Numbered from the stretch's first letter, positions 17,919-26,721 are shown. The stretch is 64,000 nt of DNA from Vibrio coralliirubri (GCF_024347375.1 NZ_AP025471.1:744001-808000), one strand, 5' to 3'. Program-made: numbers and translations. The notes: generated by a model not told the origin, from the sequence alone.

Positions 17919-18878
17919 ATGAGTCATCACCCACTCTCCTTCTATATTATGAATCTTGGCTACTTATCTATTACTGTCACCCTACTCATTTGGGCGAGCT
18001 TTTTCCTGTCTCTTAAAGGCGGCGCAAATTCAGATTTAACACCTGCCGATATCGCTCTCACAAGATTTCTCATACCGGCTTTGGTGTTATTGCCTTTGAT
18101 GTGGAAAGCACGCAGCACGATTGCCGTCGTCCCCAAACGGTATCTAACGGGTATGTTCGTAGGTAGCGGGTTACCTTATCTGCTCGTTGCGGGAACGGCG
18201 ATGCAGTTTGTTCCGGTATCACATGGCAGTGCTCTTGTTCCCGGCACGCTCCCTCTGTTCGTCACTGGAATTGCGGTACTCTTTTTTAAGCAGCCACTCA
18301 GCCGACACCGTGTTGTTGGTTTAGGTTTGGTTTTGCTCGGCATACTGTTGTTTTTGGGGAGTAGCTTAAGCAGCTTCAACTTTGAATACACCAAAGGTCA
18401 TTTGTTGTTTTTATGCGGAAGCTTAATGTGGGCGATGTTCACCATCTCAGCCCGTGTCGCTAATCTTAATGCGTTAGTCAGTGCCGGTTTTATTTCTCTC
18501 TGTTCTACTTTGCTGTTACTCGTCCTAATCCTGACTGGAACCCTCCCAAGCCACCTAATGGACACACCAATCGCTAATTGGCCCTTCACGGAGCTTGCCG
18601 TTCATTCAGCAGTGCAAGGCGTTGGGGCGGGTTTAATCGCGGCGTTCACTTACCTTTATGCGGTTAATACCTTAGGGGCTGAACGCTCTGCCGCTTTTGG
18701 CAGTGCAACACCCGCAGTGGCGACCTTGTTGGCGATCCCACTATTCAACGAGATTCCTGATGCGATGACTTGGCTCGCCCTTGGTTCGATTTGCATCGGC
18801 AGTTTGGTCGCGAGCAACATATTCATGAGAAACGACCAGTCTATGCAGTATCAACCGCCAAGCCATAGCAAAGCCTGA
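17919..18878 (+). CDS. EamA/DMT-family transporter
   Basis: A 319-residue membrane protein with ten predicted helices in two EamA repeats (about 12-145 and 165-305), typical of drug/metabolite exporters such as RhtA or YdcZ relatives. It is divergent from the Lrp-type regulator. A second possible start, M11 at 17949, fits the first helix well; neither start has a clear Shine-Dalgarno. Substrate unknown; amino-acid or metabolite efflux is likely from context. Confidence 0.82.
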   Translation: MSHHPLSFYIMNLGYLSITVTLLIWASFFLSLKGGANSDLTPADIALTRFLIPALVLLPLMWKARSTIAVVPKRYLTGMFVGSGLPYLLVAGTAMQFVPVSHGSALVPGTLPLFVTGIAVLFFKQPLSRHRVVGLGLVLLGILLFLGSSLSSFNFEYTKGHLLFLCGSLMWAMFTISARVANLNALVSAGFISLCSTLLLLVLILTGTLPSHLMDTPIANWPFTELAVHSAVQGVGAGLIAAFTYLYAVNTLGAERSAAFGSATPAVATLLAIPLFNEIPDAMTWLALGSICIGSLVASNIFMRNDQSMQYQPPSHSKA

Positions 18879-18938
18879 TACTGCGTTCAAACCTAAATAC
18901 AGTTCCCCTAAGCATCGATTTTAGGGCTTGTAGTACAC

Positions 18939-18966
18939 AGATAAGCCTACAAACGTAGGCTTATCT
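18939..18966 (+). terminator. Perfect hairpin after the DMT transporter gene, probable terminator
   Basis: AGATAAGCCTAC - AAAC - GTAGGCTTATCT is a 12-bp perfect stem with a 4-base loop, about 60 bases past the stop. The T run follows only after 8 bases, so it may be a weak or bidirectional terminator. Confidence 0.6.
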
Positions 18967-19036
18967 AAAATCTGCTTTTTCTGAGCTCGCTTCTCCATTA
19001 AACTGTCCGACCTTTTTGCAGATCCAAGAGAACACC

Positions 19037-19501
19037 ATGCAACGCGACTACACCTTAAATTGCTTAATCACCATGCCTCGCCATGAACTAGAAGAATTTA
19101 GTTTAAGAATGATTCATCGCCTTGTTCCTGAAGATGCAATGACGGAATTGTTTACGTTTGAGCAAGAAGAAGTTACCAGCGAAGAACGCATGCAATCAGC
19201 AAAATTTGACGCAATGCTTCGAATGACCGCTATCGCGCTTGGTGAAGTGAACCTAGCCTTCTCTGAGTCGGATAACTCGCAACAGAACATCGAGCGAATG
19301 ACTCGCCTACTCCTTTGGCACTTCTACTCAATTTCTTTCAACCTTGAAGAAGCAATCGCAATCGAAGTGCACTGTGAAAAAGTTGAGAAGATCTTAAAAA
19401 ACGCACCTAAAGATGCGTTTGGCTGGGTTAAAGAATTAACTGAGCTACTTCACTTTTACGCGAAAGTGAACGAAGGTAACGAAGACAGTAAAGACGCTTA
19501 A
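19037..19501 (+). CDS. Conserved hypothetical cytoplasmic protein
   Basis: A 154-residue acidic, mainly helical protein, MQRDYTLNCLITMPRHELEEFSLRMIHRLVPED.... No signal or membrane segment and no family recognised. The ATG at 19037 has CCAAGAGAAC just upstream and is preferred over an in-frame TTG at 19016. It stands alone and converges on the histidine-kinase gene that ends at 19551. Confidence 0.65.
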   Translation: MQRDYTLNCLITMPRHELEEFSLRMIHRLVPEDAMTELFTFEQEEVTSEERMQSAKFDAMLRMTAIALGEVNLAFSESDNSQQNIERMTRLLLWHFYSISFNLEEAIAIEVHCEKVEKILKNAPKDAFGWVKELTELLHFYAKVNEGNEDSKDA

Positions 19502-19550
19502 CGTTACTTCTACGCAAGAACACATCAAGCTAAACCGAAGGCAGACAGAG

Positions 19551-20924
19551 CTATACCGATGGCAAGTAAAAGCTTTGCTGGAAGGAGTTCTCTGCCTTTG
19601 TTGTTTCTAGCACGCTGTGATGTAACATCAGTATCGACTGCGCGATTTTAGTGCCAATACCTAACGAGCCGTTTGGCGCTTCTTGTTCAACCTCATTATG
19701 AATCACCACCTTCAGCCGTTTGGAATCCGCTTCAAAACCAACATCTAACGACACCGCGGTGCCACTTGGGCTATGCCTCAATGCATTATCTAAAAGATTC
19801 AAAATCAACCTCTCAAGCAGATCATTGTCACCCACAGCCTTGATTCCATTAGGCATATTAACGTTCAACTCAACATTCTTATGGCGATACTGGCTTTGAA
19901 TCGTTTCTAAACATTCGCTCATTAGCACATTGAAATCGATTGAAGCGTATTGATATGTGGGTACCGGATTATCATTCTTGGCGCTATCTAACAGCGAATG
20001 GAGCTGTTCAGACAACTTGTTGCCGTTACGGTAAGCAACGTCAATTAATGGGTCTGATTGCGGGTTTTGAATCTTCCACGTTTCTAGATACCCCAATACA
20101 CTCGACAATGGCGTTTTTAAATCATGACTGAGCTGTAATAAGCTTTGTCTGCGGTGTGATGACTGATATTCAAGTTGCAAAAATTGCTGTTGAATGTGCT
20201 TCGCCATCAACTGATACGAGCGTGCAATCGGCACCAATTCTGGTACTTGATGAATAAAGTTCGGATCCAATCGAAAATCTTGCTCTGCTTGCTGTTGCAA
20301 CTTGTTGGTTACGGCTTCTATTGGGTTTAACAGGCTACGTTTGACCAACAGATAAGCCCCAACCGCAAAACCTAGGATAGAGATAAGCATGAGCCCTGCT
20401 AGCGCAATGTATGGCGTGTCGACCTGCGAATTGGCAATCACGGTGTGGCGATTACTGCCGATCAAAACGTACAGATAGCCAACGGTCGAACCTAGCTCTT
20501 CAATCGCTGCTACGGAAAACACCTTACGAGCCCCGGGATTGATCGGATCTTCCCCCAGAATGGGATAAGGCTCGTCGTTTAAAAACTGTTGAATGGGCGC
20601 TAAGTCTATCTGGTTGGCTAACACAGTGCCTTCTGGCGCAGCATGAGTCGTAATTTTTCCCTGACTGTCGAGGAAATAGATATCGAAATCTGGCCCTATT
20701 AACATCAAAGTGTGGAATATGGATTTGAGCGCTTTAGGGTTGTAGTCGGTGCCAATCATCAAAGGATTATCATCGCGCATGTGAACCGCGAGCTCTTTGT
20801 GTAAGCTCTGTTTAGTTCTCTGCTCTATGGTCTCTTTCTGCCAATTATAGGTGTAGGCAATCACCACACTCACGAGCAGAAACCACAAACTGGTGAACAA
20901 CACTAAACGCGATTTGAAACTCAT
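19551..20924 (-). CDS. Sensor histidine kinase of the spondin-linked two-component system
   Basis: A 457-residue membrane kinase with two membrane helices (about 5-25 and 168-190) around a periplasmic sensor domain, a HAMP-like linker, the H-box LLQLSHDLKTPLSSVLGYL and the N-box LILNLLDNALRHS. The usual DxGxG G1 box and F-box are missing: the sequence runs VVIHNEVEQEAPNGSLGIGTKIAQS, so the ATP lid is very short. The start MSFKSRLVLF at 20924 is chosen because GAGGAGAGAAC precedes it. It is last in a four-gene unit: spondin, spondin lipoprotein, response regulator, kinase. Confidence 0.85.
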   Translation of the reverse strand: MSFKSRLVLFTSLWFLLVSVVIAYTYNWQKETIEQRTKQSLHKELAVHMRDDNPLMIGTDYNPKALKSIFHTLMLIGPDFDIYFLDSQGKITTHAAPEGTVLANQIDLAPIQQFLNDEPYPILGEDPINPGARKVFSVAAIEELGSTVGYLYVLIGSNRHTVIANSQVDTPYIALAGLMLISILGFAVGAYLLVKRSLLNPIEAVTNKLQQQAEQDFRLDPNFIHQVPELVPIARSYQLMAKHIQQQFLQLEYQSSHRRQSLLQLSHDLKTPLSSVLGYLETWKIQNPQSDPLIDVAYRNGNKLSEQLHSLLDSAKNDNPVPTYQYASIDFNVLMSECLETIQSQYRHKNVELNVNMPNGIKAVGDNDLLERLILNLLDNALRHSPSGTAVSLDVGFEADSKRLKVVIHNEVEQEAPNGSLGIGTKIAQSILMLHHSVLETTKAENSFQQSFYLPSV

Positions 20925-20990
20925 GTTCTCTCCTCGATGGCTCTTAGGTCTTACTGGCCTTTTAGTAAACTTCGGGCGCGACACATATGC

Positions 20991-21722
20991 CTAAGCTTTT
21001 GACTCAAACTTATAGCCAACACCCCAAACGGTTTTAATGAAATCATCATCACTATTCGGCATCGCAAGCTTGGTTCTTAGACGGTTGACTGTGCTACACA
21101 CGGTATGGTGATAGCCAGAGTGATGAGTATTCCAAACATGATCGAGCAGCTCGTCTTTGCTATACACACGTCCCGGACGGGTTGCTAAGAAATGAAGTAA
21201 GGTAAACTCGGTAGCAGTCAGCGGTACGTCTTGGTTATTGAGTGACACCTGATGGCGTTCAGGTTGAATAGTGAGCCCACCAAAATTCATAATCGATTCT
21301 GCTGCCACAACCTCTTGAGTCGCTGATTCGACATGGCTTAAACGGCGAAGCACGTTCCTCACTCTTGCTTGAAACTCGAGAACGCTGAAAGGTTTCGTTA
21401 TGTAGTCATCAACACCGGCTTCTAAGCCTGACACTTTATCTAGCTCAGCATCCCTTGCGGTGAGCATGAGTACTGGCGTCCAATCCTCTTGCTGACGCAA
21501 CATTCGACAGAAATCGAGTCCATCACCGTCTGGTAAGCCACGATCCAGTACGATCAAATCGAAATGACCCTCTTTATAGAGCGCCTGAGCCTTTTCAATC
21601 ACATTAGCTCTGATTACGTTATGCCCTTGGAACTTAAGATGCATCTGCACCAGTTCAGCCAAGTCGTCATCGTCTTCAACCAACAATATGTTTGCCATCA
21701 AATTTACCGCAGCACTATTCAT
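20991..21722 (-). CDS. OmpR/PhoB-family response regulator
   Basis: A response regulator of about 243 residues. The receiver (MANILLVEDDDDL...) has phospho-acceptor Asp in LIVLDRGLPDGDG and Lys in DYITKPF. The C-terminal winged helix includes LTATEFTLLHFLATRPGRVYSKDELLDHVW and VDRLRTKL-like VNRLRTKL. The start at 21722 (MNSAAVNLM) has GCAGGG just upstream; MANILL at 21698 is an alternative. It partners with the kinase gene 66 bases downstream and lies about 80 bases after a spondin-domain lipoprotein gene. Confidence 0.88.
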   Translation of the reverse strand: MNSAAVNLMANILLVEDDDDLAELVQMHLKFQGHNVIRANVIEKAQALYKEGHFDLIVLDRGLPDGDGLDFCRMLRQQEDWTPVLMLTARDAELDKVSGLEAGVDDYITKPFSVLEFQARVRNVLRRLSHVESATQEVVAAESIMNFGGLTIQPERHQVSLNNQDVPLTATEFTLLHFLATRPGRVYSKDELLDHVWNTHHSGYHHTVCSTVNRLRTKLAMPNSDDDFIKTVWGVGYKFESKA

Positions 21723-21803
21723 GATCCCTGCTCTATTCTGAGTCTGCCCACCTTTCAATTGACCGGAACAGAGCAGGAATTCTTTCATCGTGCTTTCAAC
21801 CTG

Positions 21804-22484
21804 TTACTCAGTTCGAGTAATGGTGATTCTTGCACCGGGGTTAAGGAAGCGATGATTGGCACTTAAAGTAGAAGTCGTAAGGCCGTCATCTTGGCTGATT
21901 ACGCCAGAGTGGAAACTCACTACATCGGTATCGTCTCGTGTGGTATTAAAACCTTCACCACCGCCTGCTGGTCCCGGAATGGTTGCAGCAAGCTCATCGT
22001 TCAGTTCAGTTCCCGAATCCCAAACATTCATGTTCATCGTAAAGGTGTCACCCACCGCCAAGGACTTGAGCGATAAACCGGATTCGCCGACAAACGCATC
22101 ATTGGTATTCACCAACATTGAAGCAACTGAGATATACCCTTCTTGATTTGGGTCGACACGAATAGACACCGTGTCTTGCTCACCTGAAAGAATCAGCCCA
22201 TTGCCTGAGATGCCCTGATATACATTTGCGTCACTTTCACTGAGCGCAAGCAATTGTGCATTGCTGCCCCCTTCCGCCAAGTATTCAAGATCGACAGAAG
22301 CACTTTGCCCAATTTCAAACAGGTCAAAATTCGTATTGTGAGTCAACACCGCGAGTGGTGACATTGGTTGATTAGGGGTGAGGTTAGTAACACTCACATC
22401 ATAACGATAGTAATCGTCGTCATCGTCCGGACAACCCGCTAACACAGCTACTGATGCAGCGATAAATAGAATTCTAGCTTTCAT
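21804..22484 (-). CDS. Spondin-domain lipoprotein
   Basis: A 226-residue protein. A lipoprotein signal (VAVLAGC, lipidated C18) is followed by an acidic D-rich stretch and a Spondin_N-like domain (about 28-225: YDVSVTNLTPNQPMSPLAVLTHN...FDLFEIGQSASVDLEYLAEGG, ending RITITRTE). The homologous gene next to it encodes a soluble exported version. Spondin_N folds are beta-sandwich, lipid- or matrix-interacting domains in eukaryotes; bacterial roles are poorly known. It is co-directional with the two-component genes and may supply or modulate their signal (inference). Confidence 0.82.
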   Translation of the reverse strand: MKARILFIAASVAVLAGCPDDDDDYYRYDVSVTNLTPNQPMSPLAVLTHNTNFDLFEIGQSASVDLEYLAEGGSNAQLLALSESDANVYQGISGNGLILSGEQDTVSIRVDPNQEGYISVASMLVNTNDAFVGESGLSLKSLAVGDTFTMNMNVWDSGTELNDELAATIPGPAGGGEGFNTTRDDTDVVSFHSGVISQDDGLTTSTLSANHRFLNPGARITITRTE

Positions 22485-22493
22485 ACATCCCCC

Positions 22494-23177
22494 TTACTTC
22501 ACAACAATGGTGATAGTTGCAACAGGGTTTAACCAACGATGACTACTGCTATCGAGGTCACTGATGCCGCCCGCCGCATCACTATCACCAATGTTACCCG
22601 GATGAATATGAACCTTAGCGTTTGATACTGCCGTTTCTACACCTGTACCACCAGCACCAAAGGTAATGAATGGAGGGTTCGGCATGCTGCCCGCCAGCTC
22701 ATCATTGGCTTCTGTACCCGCGTCATAACCATTTAGAGTCGCTTTGTAGGTGCCCGCTTGAGTTGGGATTTTCCAGCTATCTAGACCAACAAAGCCGTCG
22801 TTAGTCGGCAGCAGCATGGCACCCAATGATAGGTACTCTAAATCGCCAGTACTGATATCAAACGTAGTTGCGACACCCGGATTGAGAATTCCGGCCGCTG
22901 GATTCTCCACCACCACGCCTCCCGCGTTGGCAATGACACCAGATAAACCTGAAATATCGCCACCTTCGGCCATGGATTCTAGTTCCGCAGAAGCCGTTTC
23001 ACCCGTTCTAAACATGAACAAGCTTGAGTCATGAGCTGCTGCTAAGATAGGCGTAAAGTAGATCCCTTTCGTTGCATTAGTGACAGTGATTTCAAGCTCA
23101 GCAGCCTGAACTTGAGCCGCTCCGAAGGCCAGCATAGCCAAGCTGATCACTAAGCTGATTTGAGTACGTTTATTCAT
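22494..23177 (-). CDS. Exported spondin-domain protein
   Basis: A 227-residue protein with a signal peptide (about 1-25, ending VQAAE) and a Spondin_N-like domain: LEITVTNATKGIYFTPILAAAHDSSLFMFRTGETASAELESMAEGG... WLNPVATITIVVK. Clearly paralogous to the adjacent lipoprotein; conserved points include the acidic EANDELAGSMP and the final HRWLNP. First gene of the spondin/two-component unit, 9 bases before the second. A tandem 10-bp repeat about 155 bases upstream could be a response-regulator site. Confidence 0.85.
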   Translation of the reverse strand: MNKRTQISLVISLAMLAFGAAQVQAAELEITVTNATKGIYFTPILAAAHDSSLFMFRTGETASAELESMAEGGDISGLSGVIANAGGVVVENPAAGILNPGVATTFDISTGDLEYLSLGAMLLPTNDGFVGLDSWKIPTQAGTYKATLNGYDAGTEANDELAGSMPNPPFITFGAGGTGVETAVSNAKVHIHPGNIGDSDAAGGISDLDSSSHRWLNPVATITIVVK

Positions 23178-23467
23178 TTTGATTCCATCCTTTATCGAGT
23201 CCTATCGTTGCCAACAAAACGAGTAACAGCGATATACCGTTACCTTTGCCAGAACGAACTGTGGTGTTGTTGACTCTAAGAATGGCGATCAAATCTATCA
23301 GCAACTTCATTGAATTCTCATAAAACTCTCACAAGTTTATCCAAACTTATCACTGCCAATAAAATAGCGGTAAGGTATTAATATTTAAGCGAAAAGTATC
23401 AATTCATTATTTGCTTAGTAAGGGGTAGAAAAGAAGGTAAAGAATAGAAATAGAGCGAGTTAAGCGC
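23178..23467. other. Upstream region of the spondin operon
   Basis: 290 bases without a gene, between the spondin operon start and the yggL terminator. It is AT-rich and contains the tandem 10-bp repeat at 23332-23351. No other structure or ORF is recognised. Confidence 0.5.
23332..23351 (+). promoter_or_regulatory. Tandem 10-bp repeat, candidate response-regulator site
   Basis: CAAGTTTATC directly followed by CAAACTTATC (8 of 10 identical). OmpR-type regulators bind direct repeats spaced about one helical turn, so the linked regulator could bind here; inference from spacing alone. Confidence 0.35.
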
Positions 23468-23504
23468 AAAAAGGCCGAATCGATTTACCGATTCGGCCTT
23501 TATT
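23468..23504. terminator. Bidirectional terminator after yggL
   Basis: AAGGCCGAATCG - ATTTAC - CGATTCGGCCTT, a 12-bp perfect stem with A and T runs on both sides, about 75 bases beyond the yggL stop. Confidence 0.85.
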
Positions 23505-23575
23505 CTGGCGTACTGTTGTTACTCTTTCATAAACCGTATTTGGCCTTTCAATCGAGCTAACAACACAACATCAAA

Positions 23576-23917
23576 TTAGAACGCGTAATTTGCGTCAATC
23601 AATTCGCTAACTTCCACTTTGCTTACTTCAGCACGAGCTTCAAGCCATTGTGCAACTTGCAGTTGTTCTGCTTCTGTTACTGAACGGTAGCGCTCAATTG
23701 AGCATAAGAAACCTTCAAACAGCTCAAGGCCGCCGCCACCAAAGCACAGACCGATGCTGTCGATGAAATCAATGAATTCGTCAATGAACACATCGTATTG
23801 GTCAAAATCAGCAATCGAAGTCTTGCAGCTTACTTCAAAACCCAGAATCGCGAATTCACCTAGGTATAGCTTTTTGCGTAGGCGGCGATTTTTGTTTTCG
23901 ATTTTATCTAATTTCAT
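23576..23917 (-). CDS. YggL-family (DUF469) 50S ribosome-binding protein
   Basis: A 113-residue protein beginning MKLDKIENKNRRLRKKLYLGEFAILGFEVSCK, which matches the YggL pattern (RRLRKK...EF..LGF). The conserved GGGLELFEGFLC and QVAQWLEARAEV...SELIDANY follow family order. E. coli YggL is reported to bind the 50S subunit. The start at 23917 follows GAGAGACAGTT; a longer frame to 23947 adds residues unlike the family. Confidence 0.8.
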   Translation of the reverse strand: MKLDKIENKNRRLRKKLYLGEFAILGFEVSCKTSIADFDQYDVFIDEFIDFIDSIGLCFGGGGLELFEGFLCSIERYRSVTEAEQLQVAQWLEARAEVSKVEVSELIDANYAF

Positions 23918-24052
23918 AACTGTCTCTCTTTTCGTTTGATAAAGCATTTATACACAGTTCTCCCCTAATCCCCAAGAGTTTTGTATTGCACGAGAGTGTT
24001 AATGGCAAAATTCGTGCTACAGAAACAAAATCTTAATCAAATCTATAAAAAT

Positions 24053-24092
24053 CTGTCACTTAACTGCTTCACGATTAGTCACACATTGACCA
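24053..24092 (+). promoter_or_regulatory. Possible Pho-box-like array upstream of the MITE and phoX
   Basis: Four 7-mers with 11-base period: CTGTCAC-ttaa-CTGCTTC-acga-TTAGTCA-caca-TTGACCA. The first matches the PhoB half-site CTGTCAY completely; the others only partly. PhoB binds direct repeats of 11-base period. It is about 345 bases before phoX, but only about 80 if the intervening MITE is removed. Confidence 0.35.
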
Positions 24093-24112
24093 AACTTATT
24101 AACTCATTAGTT

Positions 24113-24378
24113 AGGGCGTGTTGATCTTTCGAGCTGATTTTTGCAGCGAGTTGCTGGGTATTTATACAAGGCAGAGGCGTCGATATGTAGCTAGCCTACA
24201 TGAGAAGCCGATAACGTAGTAGAAATGACCAGCAAACGCTGCCCGAAGGGTTCGGCTAAAAGCGTTTTACTCTTTGTTGAGGGGGATTTGCTTAGAGTGA
24301 CTAGGCTACTTCCCCCTCGCCGCGATTAAAACGCTTTCATCTCGAACAAAATTTAACCACGAAAGGTCAACACGCCCT
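24113..24378. repeat. MITE-like element with 19-bp terminal inverted repeats
   Basis: A 266-bp non-coding element bounded by AGGGCGTGTTGATCTTTCG and, inverted, AGGGCGTGTTGACCTTTCG (one mismatch). Inside is the short palindrome ATGTAG-ctagc-CTACAT and a larger inverted structure (AAAGCGTTTTA ... TAAAACGCTTT enclosing GAGGGGGA ... TCCCCCTC). No ORF. I recall similar sequence as an interspersed repeat in marine vibrios, but cannot check it here. It sits between yggL and phoX. Confidence 0.75.
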
Positions 24379-24437
24379 TGTAACTGGGTTAGTCATGAAT
24401 AACGAATAATAAAATCAGCCAATAGGAAGCAGTCGAG

Positions 24438-26465
24438 ATGAGCAAGGAAACATTTGATAGCACTCGTTTTAACAAGAGCAAAAACAAACCCTTCGAAGAA
24501 GTTTTAGATGCGAACCTTTCAAGAAGAAATGTTCTCAAAGGCGGTTTGGGCATCAGTGCAATGACCGCATTTGGTGCTTTTGGTTTAGCAGGCCACAGCA
24601 CGGCGCACGCGGCGACAGCGTCATCTAGCGCACCGCAAAAAAGCACTGCTACACTTGCATTCGAATCGGTTAAAGGCTCATTGACAGACAGTGTCGTTGT
24701 GCCAAAAGGCTATACAGCACAAGTATTGGTTCCTTGGGGTACTCCACTCAACAAGCAAGGCAATGCTTGGTTAAAAGACGGCACCAACAACGCACAAGAT
24801 CAAGCAAACTCACTGGGTATGCACCACGACGGCATGCACTTCTTCCCGCTTAATGGCAACAGCAACGACGGCTTATTGGTGATCAACCACGAATACATTG
24901 ACCAAAAAGCACTGCACGCTAATGGTCCTACATACGATGAAGGCAACCGCCCTAGCCTTGATGAAGTACGTAAAGAGATCAACGCACACGGCGTCAGTGT
25001 GGTTCGTGTGAAACTTGAAGGCAACCAATGGGTGATGGTCGATAACGATCCACTTAACCGCCGCTACACGGGCGCGACCGTAATGGATCTGTCTGGTCCT
25101 GTTGCTCACAGTGAATTTACCAAAACCAAGTTCTCACAAGACGGCAGCCAAGCTCGTGGCACGTTGAACAACTGTGGTAATGGCTACACGCCATGGGGCA
25201 CTTACCTAACGTGTGAAGAAAACTGGCCAGGTTATTTCGTTAACAAAGGCGAGACAACGCCAGCGCAAGAACGTATTGGTATCGCTACCGACAAAACACG
25301 TTACGGCTGGGACACGCTTTCAGGCAACAAGCAAGAACGCTTAGACGAATTTGCACGCTTTGACGTAACACCAACAGGTGAGTCAGCAATGGACGATTAC
25401 CGTAACGAAGCACACGGTCACGGCTACATCGTTGAAATCGACCCATACACAGCAAACTCTCGTGCTAAAAAACGTTCTGCACTGGGTTGTTTCCGCCATG
25501 AAGGCTGTACGTTTGGTAAGTTGACCGAAGGCGAGCCAATCGTATTCTACTCTGGTCACGATTCTCGCTTTGAATACCTTTACAAATTCGTTTCCGAAGA
25601 GAAATGGGACCCACGTGATGCAGATCCAAGCAATCGTCTAAGTGCGGGTGACAAGTACATGGACAAAGGCACACTGTATGTGGCTAAGTTCAACGATGAC
25701 GGTTCAGGTACTTGGCTACCACTGACTCTGAGCAGCAAGACCGCAGACGGCGGCAAGCTAGGTGATTCATTTGATTCTCAAGCTGCACTTATTATCAATA
25801 CAGCTGGTGCTGCCGACCTTGTTGGTGCAACGCCAATGGATCGCCCTGAATGGTGCTCTGTTGACCCAATGACAGGTACGGCTTACCTAACGCTGACTAA
25901 TAACAACAAGCGTAAAGAAGCGAACTCTGCAAACCCTCGCGTAGACAACAAGTTCGGCCATGTTATCCGTTGGGATGAAGGCAAAACGGCAGGCGAGTTC
26001 GATTGGGATATCTTCGTATTTGGCTCTCCAGCAGTGGAAGATAAATCTATTAACCGCTCTGGTCTGACAGACATGAACCAGTTCGCGAGTCCTGACGGCT
26101 TAGCGTTTGATGCTCGTGGTATTTTATGGATTCAGACAGATAATGGCGCAGACGAAGTAACTGGTTACACCAATGACCAAATGCTGGCAGTGGTTCCATC
26201 TCAGTTAACGGATGACAACGGCAACAGCGCGGTGATTGATGCAAACAACCAAGCACAGCTTAAGCGCTTCTTTGTGGGTCCAAACGGTTGTGAAGTAACT
26301 GGCTTTACTATTAGCCCAGATTTCAAATCACTGTTTGTGAACATTCAACACCCAGCAAACTGGCCATCGTCTGAAGATGCAACGGCTCAAACTCAAGGCA
26401 ATGTTCGCCCAAGAGCATCTACGGTTGTGATTCGTCGTGAAGACGGCGGTGAAATCGCGGTTTAA
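24438..26465 (+). CDS. phoX: PhoX-family (DUF839) alkaline phosphatase
   Basis: A 675-residue exported enzyme. It has a twin-arginine signal (SRRNVLKGGLGISAMTAFGAFGLAG, about 28-55). PhoX hallmarks include LLVINHEY, LNNCGNGYTPWGTYLTCEENW (cut to key residues C..N..TPWGT..TCEE), GYIVEID, FYSGHDSRFEYLYKFV and PEWCSVDPMTGTAYLTLTNN. PhoX is a calcium/iron-dependent monomeric phosphatase releasing phosphate from organic esters, normally under PhoB control. It is monocistronic with a terminator. AGCAGTCGAG precedes the ATG. Confidence 0.87.
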   Translation: MSKETFDSTRFNKSKNKPFEEVLDANLSRRNVLKGGLGISAMTAFGAFGLAGHSTAHAATASSSAPQKSTATLAFESVKGSLTDSVVVPKGYTAQVLVPWGTPLNKQGNAWLKDGTNNAQDQANSLGMHHDGMHFFPLNGNSNDGLLVINHEYIDQKALHANGPTYDEGNRPSLDEVRKEINAHGVSVVRVKLEGNQWVMVDNDPLNRRYTGATVMDLSGPVAHSEFTKTKFSQDGSQARGTLNNCGNGYTPWGTYLTCEENWPGYFVNKGETTPAQERIGIATDKTRYGWDTLSGNKQERLDEFARFDVTPTGESAMDDYRNEAHGHGYIVEIDPYTANSRAKKRSALGCFRHEGCTFGKLTEGEPIVFYSGHDSRFEYLYKFVSEEKWDPRDADPSNRLSAGDKYMDKGTLYVAKFNDDGSGTWLPLTLSSKTADGGKLGDSFDSQAALIINTAGAADLVGATPMDRPEWCSVDPMTGTAYLTLTNNNKRKEANSANPRVDNKFGHVIRWDEGKTAGEFDWDIFVFGSPAVEDKSINRSGLTDMNQFASPDGLAFDARGILWIQTDNGADEVTGYTNDQMLAVVPSQLTDDNGNSAVIDANNQAQLKRFFVGPNGCEVTGFTISPDFKSLFVNIQHPANWPSSEDATAQTQGNVRPRASTVVIRREDGGEIAV

Positions 26466-26534
26466 ATTTACAACGCAGGCTAAGATCAGAAACATTTCTG
26501 TTATCTATTTTCTGCTCGCTAGCTAAGTAAAATC

Positions 26535-26574
26535 AAAAAGAGCGATAAGGCCAAATGCCCTATCGCTCTTTTTA
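26535..26574. terminator. Terminator after phoX
   Basis: AAAAAGAGCGATA-a-GG - CCAAATG - CC-c-TATCGCTCTTTTT, about 70 bases beyond the phoX stop; usable in both directions. Confidence 0.85.
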
Positions 26575-26657
26575 TATTCTATGCATTCTTCGGTTTAAGT
26601 AAGAATCCGAATTTTCAAAACTCACCGTAACCCTAAATAGTCATCATCCCAAGTACG

Positions 26658-26701
26658 CGTCATCCTCGAGAAGAAGGAACGACTGAATCGGGGATCTCTG
26701 C
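26658..26701. repeat. Possible short interspersed Vibrio repeat
   Basis: The sequence around CGTCATCCTCGAGAAGAAGG ... GAATCGGGGATCTC resembles a motif I associate with scattered intergenic repeats in Splendidus-clade genomes. Only one copy is present in this window, so the call rests on recall. Confidence 0.3.
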
Positions 26702-26721
26702 TCGTTGTAGGCTAACCAGAA

